Source: Vombatus ursinus
Taxonomy: Eukaryota > Chordata > Mammalia > Diprotodontia > Vombatidae
Assembly (NCBI RefSeq): GCF_900497805.2
Contig: NW_020954681.1
Location: 3,307,860-3,371,859 of the forward strand
Direction of reading: 5' to 3'
DNA length: 64,000 bases
In this document: in pieces, positions 55,249 to 64,000 of the stretch
Position numbering within the stretch: the first letter of the stretch is position 1
Layout: every line of letters starts with the position of its first letter
Notes under the pieces: generated by a model
Databases searched by the model: none
Told to the model about the DNA's origin: nothing
What the model saw: the letters and a program-made list of their open reading frames with translations, nothing else
Program-made: the position numbers and the translations under genes

Positions 55249-56160
55249 CAGCAGTGTTCCAAAGCTAAAATAAATAAACGCATACATTGTTGGGCATTAA
55301 GAATTTAGTGCTACGACCTCTCTGAACAGAAATTCACGTTCAGCTTTCTCAAAACGCATGATACTAAAACTTTGCTTGTCTTACTTAGAGGAAAAAAATC
55401 ATAACAGTCAGCAACTTAAGAGTGAATTTTGTGTTCAAAATTGAAAGCCAATAACTCCAGAGTTTACATAATATACTGTATTCTATTTTAAAAGGAAAAA
55501 AAATCCAACATTTTTATTAAATCCCTAGAAAGCAACTCTAGGTAACAATTTTTTTTTACATTTTTCCTATAATATTAATGACTAAAACAAATTGGCTCTC
55601 TTGTCAAAGCCATAAAACGGAGCTTGTTCATCAGATATTATTAATCTACTTTTTTTTGCAGGATAGAACCATCTGCTCAGGGAAAAAAAAATAGAGAGAG
55701 GGAATCCATGGACTTCAGAAAGATTCTGTACTTTCAATACAATTCACTTGTGTCCTGTGGAGATTAGAGCATGGCTTTTGAAAGCATTCAATGAAAAAGA
55801 CCAGTTTGGGTTCCGAAATCTAAAATTATTTCCTTCCAATTGAAAGGCACAGCTATATTTGTTTCAGGGGAACTAGGGGGAGTGTGGGTGAAAAAGCCAA
55901 AAGTTGGGAGGAAAGAATGATAACGGGTGAAAGGGATGGGGAAAAAAAAGAGATGCTGAGAAAAGGTTCAAGCCTGGCACCCATTTGGCCCAAGGTACAC
56001 GAGAATAATTTGATGACTCTTTCTACTAAAGAGCTGCCGAAATGAAATGTCTCTCAATTAAAGCAAGAAAAAAATCTGGTTGGACATAAGTAAGACTGCC
56101 TTGATGTTTCAGGGTCAGAGCATAATGAAGTGAATTCACTTTTTTTTAAGAGAAATCTTA
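55249..56160. other. Repeat-poor block, no gene seen
   Basis: AT-rich, no repeat family, no low-complexity runs beyond short A/T tracts. It is a candidate for conserved non-coding sequence. A TTTTTTTTGCAG at 55650 resembles a splice acceptor, but the sequence after it soon meets stops in all frames. Confidence 0.35.
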
Positions 56161-56164
56161 TGAT

Positions 56165-56290
56165 GTAGGAGCCAGGAGGTGAGCCTAAGAGTCAGAAAGC
56201 CCTAGGCCTCTGACACACAATGGCTGAGCAAAACTCTGGGCAATTCACTTAACTCCTCAGTGTCTCAGACAACTCTCGAAGACTGTAATT
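56165..56290 (+). mobile_element. MIR fragment
   Basis: AGTCAGAAAGCCCTAGGCCT and CTGGGCAATTCACTTAACTC are diverged MIR blocks. Confidence 0.5.
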
Positions 56291-56691
56291 CACCAAGGAG
56301 CTGTTGATATGCATGCATTTGCAGCTCAGAAGTTTTGTAAAGATGGGGGCATTCTCAGTCTTACTATTAGTGTTATCAGTGAAGCAACATTAACATTGGG
56401 AATTGCAAGGCAGTTCTAGAGCTGACTGACAGAAATTGAATTCTCCCCAAGAGAACAATTGAGATAATCCATTTACACTTAGTGGACAATGAGATTCACT
56501 GAGGTTTGCATCATTAAACGTATGTGTTCTTTAAACACTCCAAGACAGTAACTGGTTATACCATCCCTGACCTCAAGAAGCTTTCTATTTGGAAACATGC
56601 TGGCTATGAGTGAAGAACTATTTCAGTTCTGCTCACAATTTGCTTCTAGCTTAGAAGGACTGACAGACTTCAGCATATACGGAGGAGTTTT

Positions 56692-56860
56692 GTTATTGTT
56701 GTTCAGTCATTTTCAGTCATATCTGACTCTCTATAACCCCATTTTGGAGTTTTCTTGGCAAACACACTGGAATAGTTTGCCATTTTCTTCTCCAGTTGAT
56801 TTTACAGATAAAGAAACTGAGGTAGACAGGGTTAAGTGACTTGCTCAGGGTCACACAACT
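56692..56860 (-). mobile_element. Mar-1 CORE-SINE, left part
   Basis: TTGTTGTTCAGTCATTTTCA, then CCATTTTGGAGTTTTCTTGG and AAACTGAGGTAGACAGGG. It is split at 56861 by another element and resumes at 57416. Confidence 0.85.
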
Positions 56861-57415
56861 GTTGTTGTTGTTCATCCGTTGTTTCTGAGAGGGGACCAAT
56901 GATGTCATAGGGTAATGTCTTGACTTGCTCATGAATTGGATTTAAGTGAGGAAGAGATGCAAAGTCATCAGCCTCGCTCCCTCTTCCAGAGTCATTGAAG
57001 TCTAGTGGCAAAACAAAAGTCAAGACAACTGGCAATGGCCCAGGATTCAGTGGATAACCTTGGCACCTTCGATGTCTGACCAAGCTCTAATACTCCATAG
57101 CACCTGTTTCAGTCACCTTCATGACCATTGGAACAAATCGTTTTCATCCTCTCCACCATGGAAACTCTTCACAAGCTTGGAAGGGACATCCCCCTAACTC
57201 ATCAACAGATCTGAGGCCTGTCAGTTACCCTCAACCTGGTTTAGCCCATCTGCCGTAACTGTTTGACCAGGGTGTGACTGCTGCTCATGCTAGAGCTTCT
57301 TGGAGCCACAGGTGAGAGATGAGTGAAGGTGGACACAAAAGGTGGATGAGCAACCCTGAAAAGGGCATGACACACCTTCACACTAGAGGTGCTAGTCCTC
57401 CCTGAACAACCCTTA
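56861..57415 (-). mobile_element. RTE-type non-autonomous element ending in (CAA)n
   Basis: The 555-bp insert lies inside a Mar-1 with duplication ACACAACT / ACACAGCT. On the - strand it ends in repeated CAACAA, typical of RTE-mobilised SINEs. A second copy of its 3' end is at 58335-58428 (TTGCTCATCCTTCGTTCTCC; ATGTCTTGACTTGC). I recognise it as a repeated marsupial sequence but cannot fix its name. No coding motif is seen. Confidence 0.6.
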
Positions 57416-57515
57416 ACACAGCTAGTAAGTGTCTGAGGCTAGATTTCATGAATATAACTCTTCCTGAATTCAAGCCTAGTGCTCTATCTACTATGCCAAC
57501 TAACTGCCCACAGAG
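57416..57515 (-). mobile_element. Mar-1 CORE-SINE, right part
   Basis: It resumes with CTAGTAAGTGTCTGAGGCTA and ends at CAACTAACTGCCC. Confidence 0.8.
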
Positions 57516-57520
57516 CAGTT

Positions 57521-57590
57521 AGTCAGTCAATAAACATTTATTAAGCATCTACTATGTGTCAGGCATTGTGCTAACTATTGGACAACCAGG
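57521..57590 (-). mobile_element. L2 LINE tail
   Basis: CAATAAACATTTATTAAGCA and CTACTATGTGTCAGGCATTG; directly abuts the Mar-1. Confidence 0.75.
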
Positions 57591-57659
57591 ATAACTGGTC
57601 CCTCTAGGGTCCAACTATCTTGGAAGGCCCAACTCATGCCACAGAAAGATTGGTAGAAA

Positions 57660-58035
57660 GAATTGGGGGTGTTTAGCTTAGAGAAGAGAAGACTAAGGGG
57701 AAATGTGTGGAAAGGCTCATGATAGCTGAGCTCAAGTATTGGAAAGGCTGTCAGGTAGAAAATTTGTTCTGTTTGGCCTCAGAGAACAGAACCAAGAGCA
57801 AAGGGTGAAAACTGCAGAGACAAATTTAAGCTTGACACCAGGAAACACTTTCTAACAATGAAAACTGTCTTAAAGTAGAAATGGTTGCACTGGGTGGTGA
57901 TGGATTCCTTCTCCTTGAACTTCCCTGGCCCCTCATCAAGGTTTCCGGAGGGGGAATTTTCTTCAGCTATGAATTGAACTAGATGGCCTATTAGCTCCCT
58001 TCCAACTCTTGAAGTCTGTGATTCTATGGGCATAG
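57660..58035 (+). mobile_element. L3/CR1 LINE 3' end
   Basis: TTTAGCTTAGAGAAGAGAAG, TTCTGTTTGGCCTCAGAGAA, a GACACCAGGAAACACTTTCT block, TGAACTAGATGGCCTATTAG and GTCTGTGATTCTATGG give an almost complete L3 end. Confidence 0.8.
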
Positions 58036-58334
58036 TGTGAGCCTGCCCAAGGGCATTCAGAATCAGAGAAATTAGAAGAATAAACTGGGGTGAAGAGGAC
58101 AAAGGTGGTTGGAAGAGCTACTCAATCAGTAAACACTGCTGGGTATCCTACAAGGCAAAGGAGCAAGGTGCCTAAGAAAGGATTATGGCACTTTAAGTAG
58201 AAGAGACCACATCTACCCTTCGGGGCACAGATAATATAGTGTTTCCCTAAAAGACTGACCTGCTGCACAAAAATCATCCCATCTCAGGGAGTGCCATTTA
58301 TATGTATCATGAAGGCTAGTGCTACTACTACCCA
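58036..58334. other. Unassigned sequence
   Basis: Nothing recognised. Confidence 0.3.
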
Positions 58335-58428
58335 GATTGTTGCTCATCCTTCGTTCTCCAAGGGGACCAAGGATGTCAGAAGGGTGATGTCTTGACTTGC
58401 AAGTGAACTAGATTTTTTTTTAACTGGA
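58335..58428 (-). mobile_element. RTE-type non-autonomous element, 3' fragment
   Basis: It is the second copy of the family at 56861-57415, broken at its inner side by the insertion of L1 copy F. AACTAGATTT / AACTGGATTT near 58405-58432 may be the L1 target duplication. Confidence 0.6.
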
Positions 58429-58949
58429 TTTAAAAAAAATATTTAGCATTTTATTTTCCCCCAGTTACATGTAAAAACAATTTTAACATTAGTTTTTAAA
58501 ACTTTAAGCTCCCAATTCTCTCCCTTCCTCCCTCCCATTGCTCCCCCCACAATGAGAAGGCAAGCAATTTGATATAGGTTATACATGTGTAGTCATGCAA
58601 AGCATTTCCATATTAGTCATGTTGTGAAAGAAAACATAGACCAAAAATAAACCTCAAAAAATAAAGAAATTCAAAAAGTATGTTTCAATCTGTATTTAGA
58701 CACTATCATGTCTTTCTCTGGGGATGGATAGCATTTTTCATCATAAATCCTTCAGAGTTGTCTTGGATCATTGCATTGCTGAGAATAGCTGTCATTAACA
58801 GCTGATCATCTTAAATATTGCTGTTACATTGTACACAATACATTTTAATTTGCATCAGCTCATGTAAGTCTTTCCTGGTTTTTCTGAAAGGATTCTGCTA
58901 ATCATTTCTTATAGCACAATAATATTCCATCAAAATCACATACCACAAT

Positions 58950-59500
58950 TTGTTCAACCATTCCCCAATTGATGGGCATCCCCCCAATTTCCAATTCTTT
59001 GCCACCAGAAAAAAATATAATTATTTTTGTACATATAGGTCCTTTTCCTTCTTTTTATCTCTTCTGGCATACAGACCTAGTAGTTGTATTACTAGGTCAA
59101 AGGGTATGCATGGTTTTATAGCCCTTTGGGCATAGTTCTAAATTGCTTTACAGAATGGTTGAATCAGTTCACATCTCCACCAACGGTGCATTAATGTCCC
59201 AATTTTTCCCATATCTCCTCCAATGTTTGTCACTTTCTTTTTCTGTCCTATTAGTCATTCTACTAGGTATGAGATAGTACCTCAAAATTGTTTTAATTTG
59301 CATTTCTCCAATCAATAGTGAGTTAGAATACTTTTTCATATGGCTATAGATAGCTTTAATTACTTCATCTGAAAACTGTTCATATCTTTTGATCATTTAT
59401 ATATTGGGGAATGGCTTACTTTTTTATACATTTGATTCTGTTCTCTATATGTTTGAGAAATGACGCCTTTATCAGAGAAACTTGCTTCAAATTCTTTTTC
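58950..59500 (-). pseudogene. L1 ORF2p C-terminal fragment (copy F)
   Basis: The 75-codon frame at 59396-59169 reads YSHMKKYSNSLLIGEMQIKT, then ILRYYLIPSRM. Human L1 ORF2p has [28 protein letters not shown] at this position. Downstream DNA encodes the cysteine region (compare 2037-2312). Frame changes and stops separate the parts. Confidence 0.85.
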
Positions 59501-60045
59501 ATAGTTACTATTGCTAACTCTATTTTCCTCTGTCCTATTTCCCCTCATTTATTCTATTGTCTCTCTCCTTTTACCCTGTCCCTTCTCAAAAGTGTTTTGC
59601 TTCTGACTATGACCTCCCCCAATCTGCCCTCCCTTCTATCACCCCCCCCCTTCTCTTATCTCCTTCCCCTCCTACTTTCTGATAGGGTTAAGATAGATTT
59701 CTATACCCAATTGAGTGTGCATGTTATTCACTCTTTGAACCAATTCTGATGAGAGTAAAGTTCACTCACTCCCTTTTATCTTCCCCTCCTCTCCTCCACT
59801 GTAAAAACTTTTTCTTCCCTCTTTTATATGAGATAATTTACCCCATTCTACCTCTCCCTTTCCCTTTCTCCTAGTACATTCCTCTCTCACTCTTTAATAT
59901 TAATTTTTAGATATCATCCCTTCATATTCAACTCATACCTGTGCCCTCTGTCTACATATACTCCTTCTAACTGCCTTAATGAGAAAGTTCTCATGGGTTA
60001 CAAGTATCATCTTCCCACGCAGGAATGTAAATAGTTTAACTTTAT

Positions 60046-60789
60046 TAAGCCTCTTGTGATTTCCCTTTCCTGTTTACCTTTTTATGCTTCTCTTGAGTCT
60101 TGTATTTGAAAGTCAAATTTTCTATTCAATTCTGGTCTTTTCATCAAGAATGTCTGAAAGTCCTCCATTTAAATGAATGTCTATTTTCCCACCTGAAGGA
60201 TTATACTCATTTTTACTGGGTAGGTGATTCTTGATTGTAATCCTTGCTCTTCTGCCCTCTGGAATATCATATTCCAAGCCCTCCAATCCTTTAATGTAGA
60301 AGCTGCTAAATCTTGTGTTATCCTGACTGTAGCTCTACAATACTTGAATTTTTCTTTCTGGAGGCTTTCAATATTTTCTCCTTGACCTGGGAGCTCTGAA
60401 ATTTGTCTATAATATTCCTGGGAGTTTTCATTTTGGGATCTCTTTCAGGAGGTGATTGGTGGATTCTTTCAATTACTATTTTACCATCTGAGAATATCAG
60501 GGCAATTTTCCTTGATGATTTCTTGAAAGATGATGTCTAGGCTCTTTTTTTGATCATGGCTTTCAGGTAGTCTAATAGTTTTTGAATTACCTCTCCAGGA
60601 TCTATTTTCCAGGTCAGTTATTTTTTCCAATGACATATTTCACATTGCCTTCTTTCTTTTTTCCTTCTGTTGGATTTGTTTTATTGTTTCTTCATTTCTC
60701 ATAAAGTCCTTAGCCTCCATTTGCTCAATTCTAATTTTAAGGACTTATTCCCTTCAGTGAGCCTTTGTGCCTCCTTTTCCATTTGTCCA
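60046..60789 (-). pseudogene. L1 ORF1p remnant (copy F)
   Basis: The DNA is 75-85% alike by eye to the ORF1 of copy G (61842-62528), covering the RRM and C-terminal domains. No long open frame remains, so it cannot make protein. Confidence 0.75.
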
Positions 60790-61018
60790 ATTCCACTTTT
60801 TTATTAATAAATTTATTTATTTTTAGTTTTCAACATTTACTTCCACAAGATTTTAAGTTCCAAATTTTCACCCCATCTCGCCCATCCCCCCACCCCAAGA
60901 TGGTATGCATGCTGAATACCCCTTCCCCCAAGTCTGCCTTCCCTTCTATCTCTCCCCTTTTCTCTTAACCCCTTCCCCGTCTGTTTTCCTGTAGGGCAAG
61001 ATAGATTTTTGTACCGCA
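60790..61018 (-). mobile_element. L1 fragment: linker fused to 3' UTR
   Basis: 61015-60925 matches the L1 ORF1-ORF2 linker (ATAGATTTTTGTACC; compare 59690-59710), and 60925-60790 matches an L1 3' UTR end with TTATTTATTTTTAGTTTTCA. ORF2 is wholly absent between them. It lies at the 3' edge of copy G; it may be part of it or a separate 5'-truncated insertion. Confidence 0.65.
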
Positions 61019-61644
61019 TTTCCTGTATTTCTTATTTCCCAGTTGCATGTGAAAACATTTTTTTAAACATGTGTTTTTAAAACTTTGAGTTCCAAATTTT
61101 CTCCCTTCCTCTCTCCCCACCCACCCTCATTGAAAAGGCAAGCAACTCAATATAGGTTATACATGTGCAGTCATGCAAAACACTTCCATAGTAGATATGC
61201 TGTGAAAAACTAACTCTATTTCCCTTAATCCTATCCCACACTCCCCATTTATTCTATTCTTTCTTTTCACCCTGTCTCTCCTCAGAAGTGTTTTCTTCAG
61301 ATTACCCCCTTTCCCAATCTGCCCTCTCTCTATCATTCCCCTGCTCTCTTGTCCCCTTCCCCCCTCTATTTTCCTGTAGGGTAAGACAGATTTCTATACC
61401 CAATTGAGTGTGTATGTTATTCCCTCCTTAAGTCAAATCCTATGAGAATAAGATTCACTCATTCCCTCTCACCTTCCCCATTTCCCGTCCACTGTGAGAG
61501 CCTTTTCTTTTCTGTTTTTTTGTGAGATGGTTTACCCCCATTCTACCTCTCCCTTTCTCCTTCTCCGAGTATAATCCTCTCTCACCCCTTAATTTTATTC
61601 TTCAGATATGACCCTTTCATCTTCAACTCACCCTGTGCCCTCTA

Positions 61645-61692
61645 TCTATCTATCTATCTATCTATCTATATATATATATATACACATACATG
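61645..61692. repeat. (TATC)n(TA)n microsatellite in the L1 linker
   Basis: About seven CTAT units followed by eight TA units. Confidence 0.95.
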
Positions 61693-61841
61693 TAATTTTT
61701 TCCCTCCAGCTACCCTAATACTGACAAAGGTCTCATGAGTTACAAATATCATCTTTCCAAGCAGGAATGTAAACAGTTCGACCTTCATAAGTCTCTTATG
61801 ATTTCTCTTTCTTGTTTACCTCTTCATGTTCCATTTGAGTC

Positions 61842-62916
61842 TTATATTGGAAAGTCAAATTTTCTATTCAGCTCTGGTCTTTTCATCAAGAATACTTGAA
61901 AGTCCTCTATTTCACTGAATGACCATTTTTTCCCCTGCAGGATTATACTCAGTTTTGCTGGGTAGGTGATTCTTGGTTGTAATCCTATGACCTTTGCACT
62001 CTGGAATATTAGATTCCATGCCCTTCGGTCCCTTAATGTAGAAGCTGCTAAATCTTGTGTTATCCTGATTGTGTTTCCACAATACTTGAATTGTTTCTTT
62101 CTGGCTGCTTGTAATATTTTCTCCTTGACCTGGGAACTCTGGAATTTGGCTATAATATTCCTAGGAGTTTTCCTTTGGGGATTTCTTTTAGGAGGAGATT
62201 GGTGGATTCTTTCCATTTCTATTTTGCCCTCTGGTTCTAAAATATCAGGGCAGTTTTCCTTGATCATTTCTTGAAAGATGATGTCTAGGCCCTTTTTTTG
62301 ATCATGGCTTTCAGATAGTCCAATAATTTTTAAATTCTCTCTCCTGGATCTATTTTCCAGGTCAGTTGTTTTTCCAATGAGATATTTCACATTATTTTCT
62401 AATTTTTCATTCTTTTGGATTTGTTTTATAGTGTCTTGATTTCTCATTAAGTCACTAGCTTCCAATTGCTCTATTCTAGTTTTTAAGGAAGTATTTTCTT
62501 CAGTAATCTTTTGGACTTCCTTTTCCATTTGGCCAATTTTGCTTTTTAGGGCATTCTTCTTCTCATTGGCTTTTGGACCTCTTTTGCCATTTGGGTTAGT
62601 CTATTTTCAAGGTGTTATTTTCTTCAGTATTTTTTGGGGTCTCCTTTAACAAGCTATTGACTTGTTTTTCATGATTTTCTTGCATCTCTCTTATTTCTCT
62701 TCCCAGTTTTTCTTCTACTTCTATTACTTGCTTCTCAAAATCCCTTTTGGGGTCTTCCAAGGCCTGGGACTGATTCATATTTTTCTTAGAGGCTTTGAAT
62801 GTAGGAGCTTTGACTTTGTTATCTTCTTCTGGTTGTATGTTTTGATCTTCTTTGTCACCACAGTAAGATAATATAGTCTGACTCTTTTTGCGCTGCTTAC
62901 TCATGATCCCGGCCAA
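61842..62916 (-). pseudogene. L1 ORF1p, nearly open, one frame change
   Basis: ORF1p is the RNA-binding trimeric chaperone that coats L1 RNA. The N-terminal part (62916-62596) reads MSKQRKKSQTILSYCGDKED from the likely true start at 62904, then a coiled-coil-type stretch rich in E, K, N and Q. The second part (62528-61842, 228 codons) holds the rest of the coil, the RRM (LENRSRRENLKIIGLSES) and the C-terminal domain (ITQDLAASTLRDRRAWNLIF, ITYPAKLSIILQGKKW). Human ORF1p has RPNLRLIGVPES, ETLQARREWGPIF and RISYPAKLSFISEG. The parts are joined through about 70 bases with a change of frame. The total length, about 350 residues, is normal for ORF1p. Confidence 0.88.
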
Positions 62917-63665
62917 TTACTTGAGTTTTAAATTCTTTGTTAAGGTAGGAAGTGTACTGTCCCAAGCTTCAGGGGTTTGTACAGCTGTTTTCAGAGATAC
63001 TTCTAGGGATCTGAAAATTTTCAGTTCTTCCAAGGTGTTATGATAAGGGGCGAGGTGTTTCCTCTCCACCACCACAAGCTCCACCATGCCAGTACTCCTC
63101 CTCGTCCCAGGACTACCCCTCAGAACTGTGACCCAGATTCAAGCATGGGCAAAGCAAGAGATTCCTGCCTCAGCCCTGGCAAAGAGATCCCTGCAATCCC
63201 CCTCTGATCAGCCACTCGATTTCCCCCTCACTCTGTGGGCCAGAAGCTCAGGAGGCAGCCACGGCCCGCGCTCAGGACTTGCGGCTGAGACCCAGCTTCT
63301 TCTCTCACTGCAGTCACAGACTTTTCCCACTGACCTTCTAAGTTGTCTTTGGCGTTCATGGGTTGAGAAGTCTGGAAACTGCCACAACTGCCCACAATTC
63401 AGCCTTCTGAGGCCTTGCTCCAGGTTCGCTGTGGCCTACGCACCCATGCCAAACTGCGCCCCTCTCCTCGCCCAATGCAATAAACCTTTCTGATCAATCA
63501 TCCAGGTTGTCTTGAGCTGGAAATTTGTTTCACTCTTTGTTTTTGTGAGTTCTGCTGCTTTAGAATTTGTTCAGAGACATTTTTTAACAGATATTTGGAG
63601 GGGTTTGGGGGGAGAGCTCAAGCAAGTCACTGCTATCACTCCGCCATCTTGGCTCTGCCCCCCCC
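62917..63665 (-). promoter_or_regulatory. L1 5' UTR / internal promoter (copy G)
   Basis: This 750-bp region lies upstream of ORF1 and is GC-richer than the window, with several CpG sites (63255-63280). L1 5' UTRs carry an internal RNA polymerase II promoter. A + strand frame of 135 codons (63086-63493) crosses it but has no known domain and is likely fortuitous. Confidence 0.7.
63641..63650 (-). promoter_or_regulatory. YY1-type site at the L1 5' end
   Basis: The - strand reads AAGATGGCGG, a strong YY1 core, about 15-24 bases from the 5' end. Human L1 has a YY1 site in the same place that sets accurate transcription start. Confidence 0.65.
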
Positions 63666-64000
63666 ATTCTACTTTTTAAGGAGTTCTTTCTTCAGTGAAT
63701 TTTTGCACCTCTTTTTCCATTTGACCAATTCTGCTTTTTAAGGCATTCTTCTCCTTATTGGCTTTTTGGACCTCTTTTACTATTTGGCCTAGTCTGTTTT
63801 TCAAGGTATTATTTTCTTCAGTATTTTTGTGTCTCCTTTACTAAGCTGTTTACCTATTTTTCATGATTTTCTGGCATCACTCTCATTTCTCTTCATAATT
63901 TTTCCTCTACCTCTCTTACATGTTTTTCAAAACCCTTTTTGAGCTCTTCCATGGCCTGAGACCAATTCATATTTACCTTGGAGGCTTTGGATAAAGGAGC
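63666..64000 (-). mobile_element. L1 ORF1 fragment, copy H or rest of copy F
   Basis: This is the coiled-coil coding part of L1 ORF1 in reverse (AAGGCATTCTTCTCCTTATT, TTTGAGCTCTTCCATGGCCT), running off the window. Its first 75 bases overlap the last ORF1 bases of copy F (60720-60800), so it is either a separate copy or copy F with an extra coil repeat. ATTCTACTTTTT at 63666 compared with ATTCCACTTTT at 60790 may be the target duplication of copy G. Confidence 0.75.

Larger units (their letters stand above)
58429..60789 (-). mobile_element. L1 LINE copy F, half-L1-like (ORF1 plus ORF2 tail)
   Basis: Read on the - strand: ORF1 (60789 to about 60046), linker (to about 59505), then an abrupt join to the last part of ORF2 (59500-58950) and the 3' UTR (to 58429). 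The endonuclease, RT and most of ORF2 are missing. The join lies where SDKGVISQ-like ORF2 sequence begins. This layout is like the HAL1 elements described in placental mammals and opossum. ORF1 is degraded. Confidence 0.8.
61019..63665 (-). mobile_element. L1 LINE copy G, half-L1-like, 5'-complete
   Basis: On the - strand: 5' UTR (63665-62917), ORF1 (62916-61842), linker (61841-61210), and then directly 3' UTR (61209-61019); ORF2 is absent. The 5' end starts with a G run and GAGCCAAGATGGCGGAGTG, very like the start of human L1 (GAGCCAAGATGGC). A (TATC)n(TA)n tract lies in the linker. Its better state shows that it is younger than copy F. Confidence 0.8.

Noticed and set aside
58429-60789. Copies F and H as one element simply split by copy G
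   Set aside because: The flanks overlap by about 75 bases of ORF1, too much for a target duplication; kept as an open question.
63086-63493. 135-codon frame on the + strand
   Set aside because: It is antisense to the L1 5' UTR; GC-rich DNA has few stops. No domain.
1-64000. CRISPR arrays, prokaryotic operons or phage genes
   Set aside because: All regular repeats are microsatellites or SINE tails; the repeat content is that of a marsupial nuclear genome.

Overview
The window looks like non-coding nuclear DNA from a marsupial, most likely an Australian one. The evidence is the repeat mix: young tRNA-headed CORE-SINEs of the WSINE/WALLSI type (five copies, most with clean target-site duplications), Mar-1 CORE-SINEs with a BovB-like 3' tail, many old MIR, L2 and L3/CR1 copies, and a marsupial-type L1 with its own ORF1 and 3' UTR. 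I saw no convincing host protein-coding gene, no rRNA or tRNA gene and no CRISPR array. Nearly all open frames are short and lie in repeats or low-complexity DNA. Repeat names come from memory of consensus sequences, so family borders are good to about 10-30 bases unless a target-site duplication fixes them.

Layout. 0-4 kb: nested L1 3' regions on the + strand, cut by a Mar-1, a second L1 and a WSINE. 4-13 kb: mostly unique sequence with scattered MIR and L3 pieces and a cluster of three CCAAT boxes near 10.25 kb. 13-18.5 kb: two L2 elements in opposite orientation, a Mar-1 inside an L2 tail, a 147-bp hAT MITE and a CTCF-like motif. 20.3-21.5 kb: a 1.2-kb TCTG/TG array holding a 100-N assembly gap. 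21.5-28.6 kb: the most repeat-poor part, with a perfect DR1 nuclear-receptor motif just before a possible short 3' exon. 28.6-44 kb: L3, L2, MIR, hAT MITEs, an L1 3' end and many simple repeats. 44.3-46.8 kb: an old L1 ORF2 on the - strand carrying a patchwork insertion. 47-58 kb: a possible LTR fossil, an RTE reverse-transcriptase fragment, MIR, L2 and SINE copies and unique DNA. 58.4-64 kb: a stack of L1 copies on the - strand that keep ORF1 but lack most or all of ORF2, like the half-L1 (HAL1) elements known from other mammals. One has a complete 5' UTR and an almost open ORF1.

Most notable result. The insertion at 46026-46513 is built from three pieces copied from within about 3 kb: a direct copy of 44517-44660, an exact reverse-complement copy of 48637-48708 and a direct copy of 49259-49495. 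It ends in a perfect 16-bp foldback. Two further local copies occur nearby: an inverted one at 40844-40933 / 41658-41747 and a direct one at 15564-15655 / 17143-17234. Together they look like repeated replication template switching, unless the assembly is at fault.
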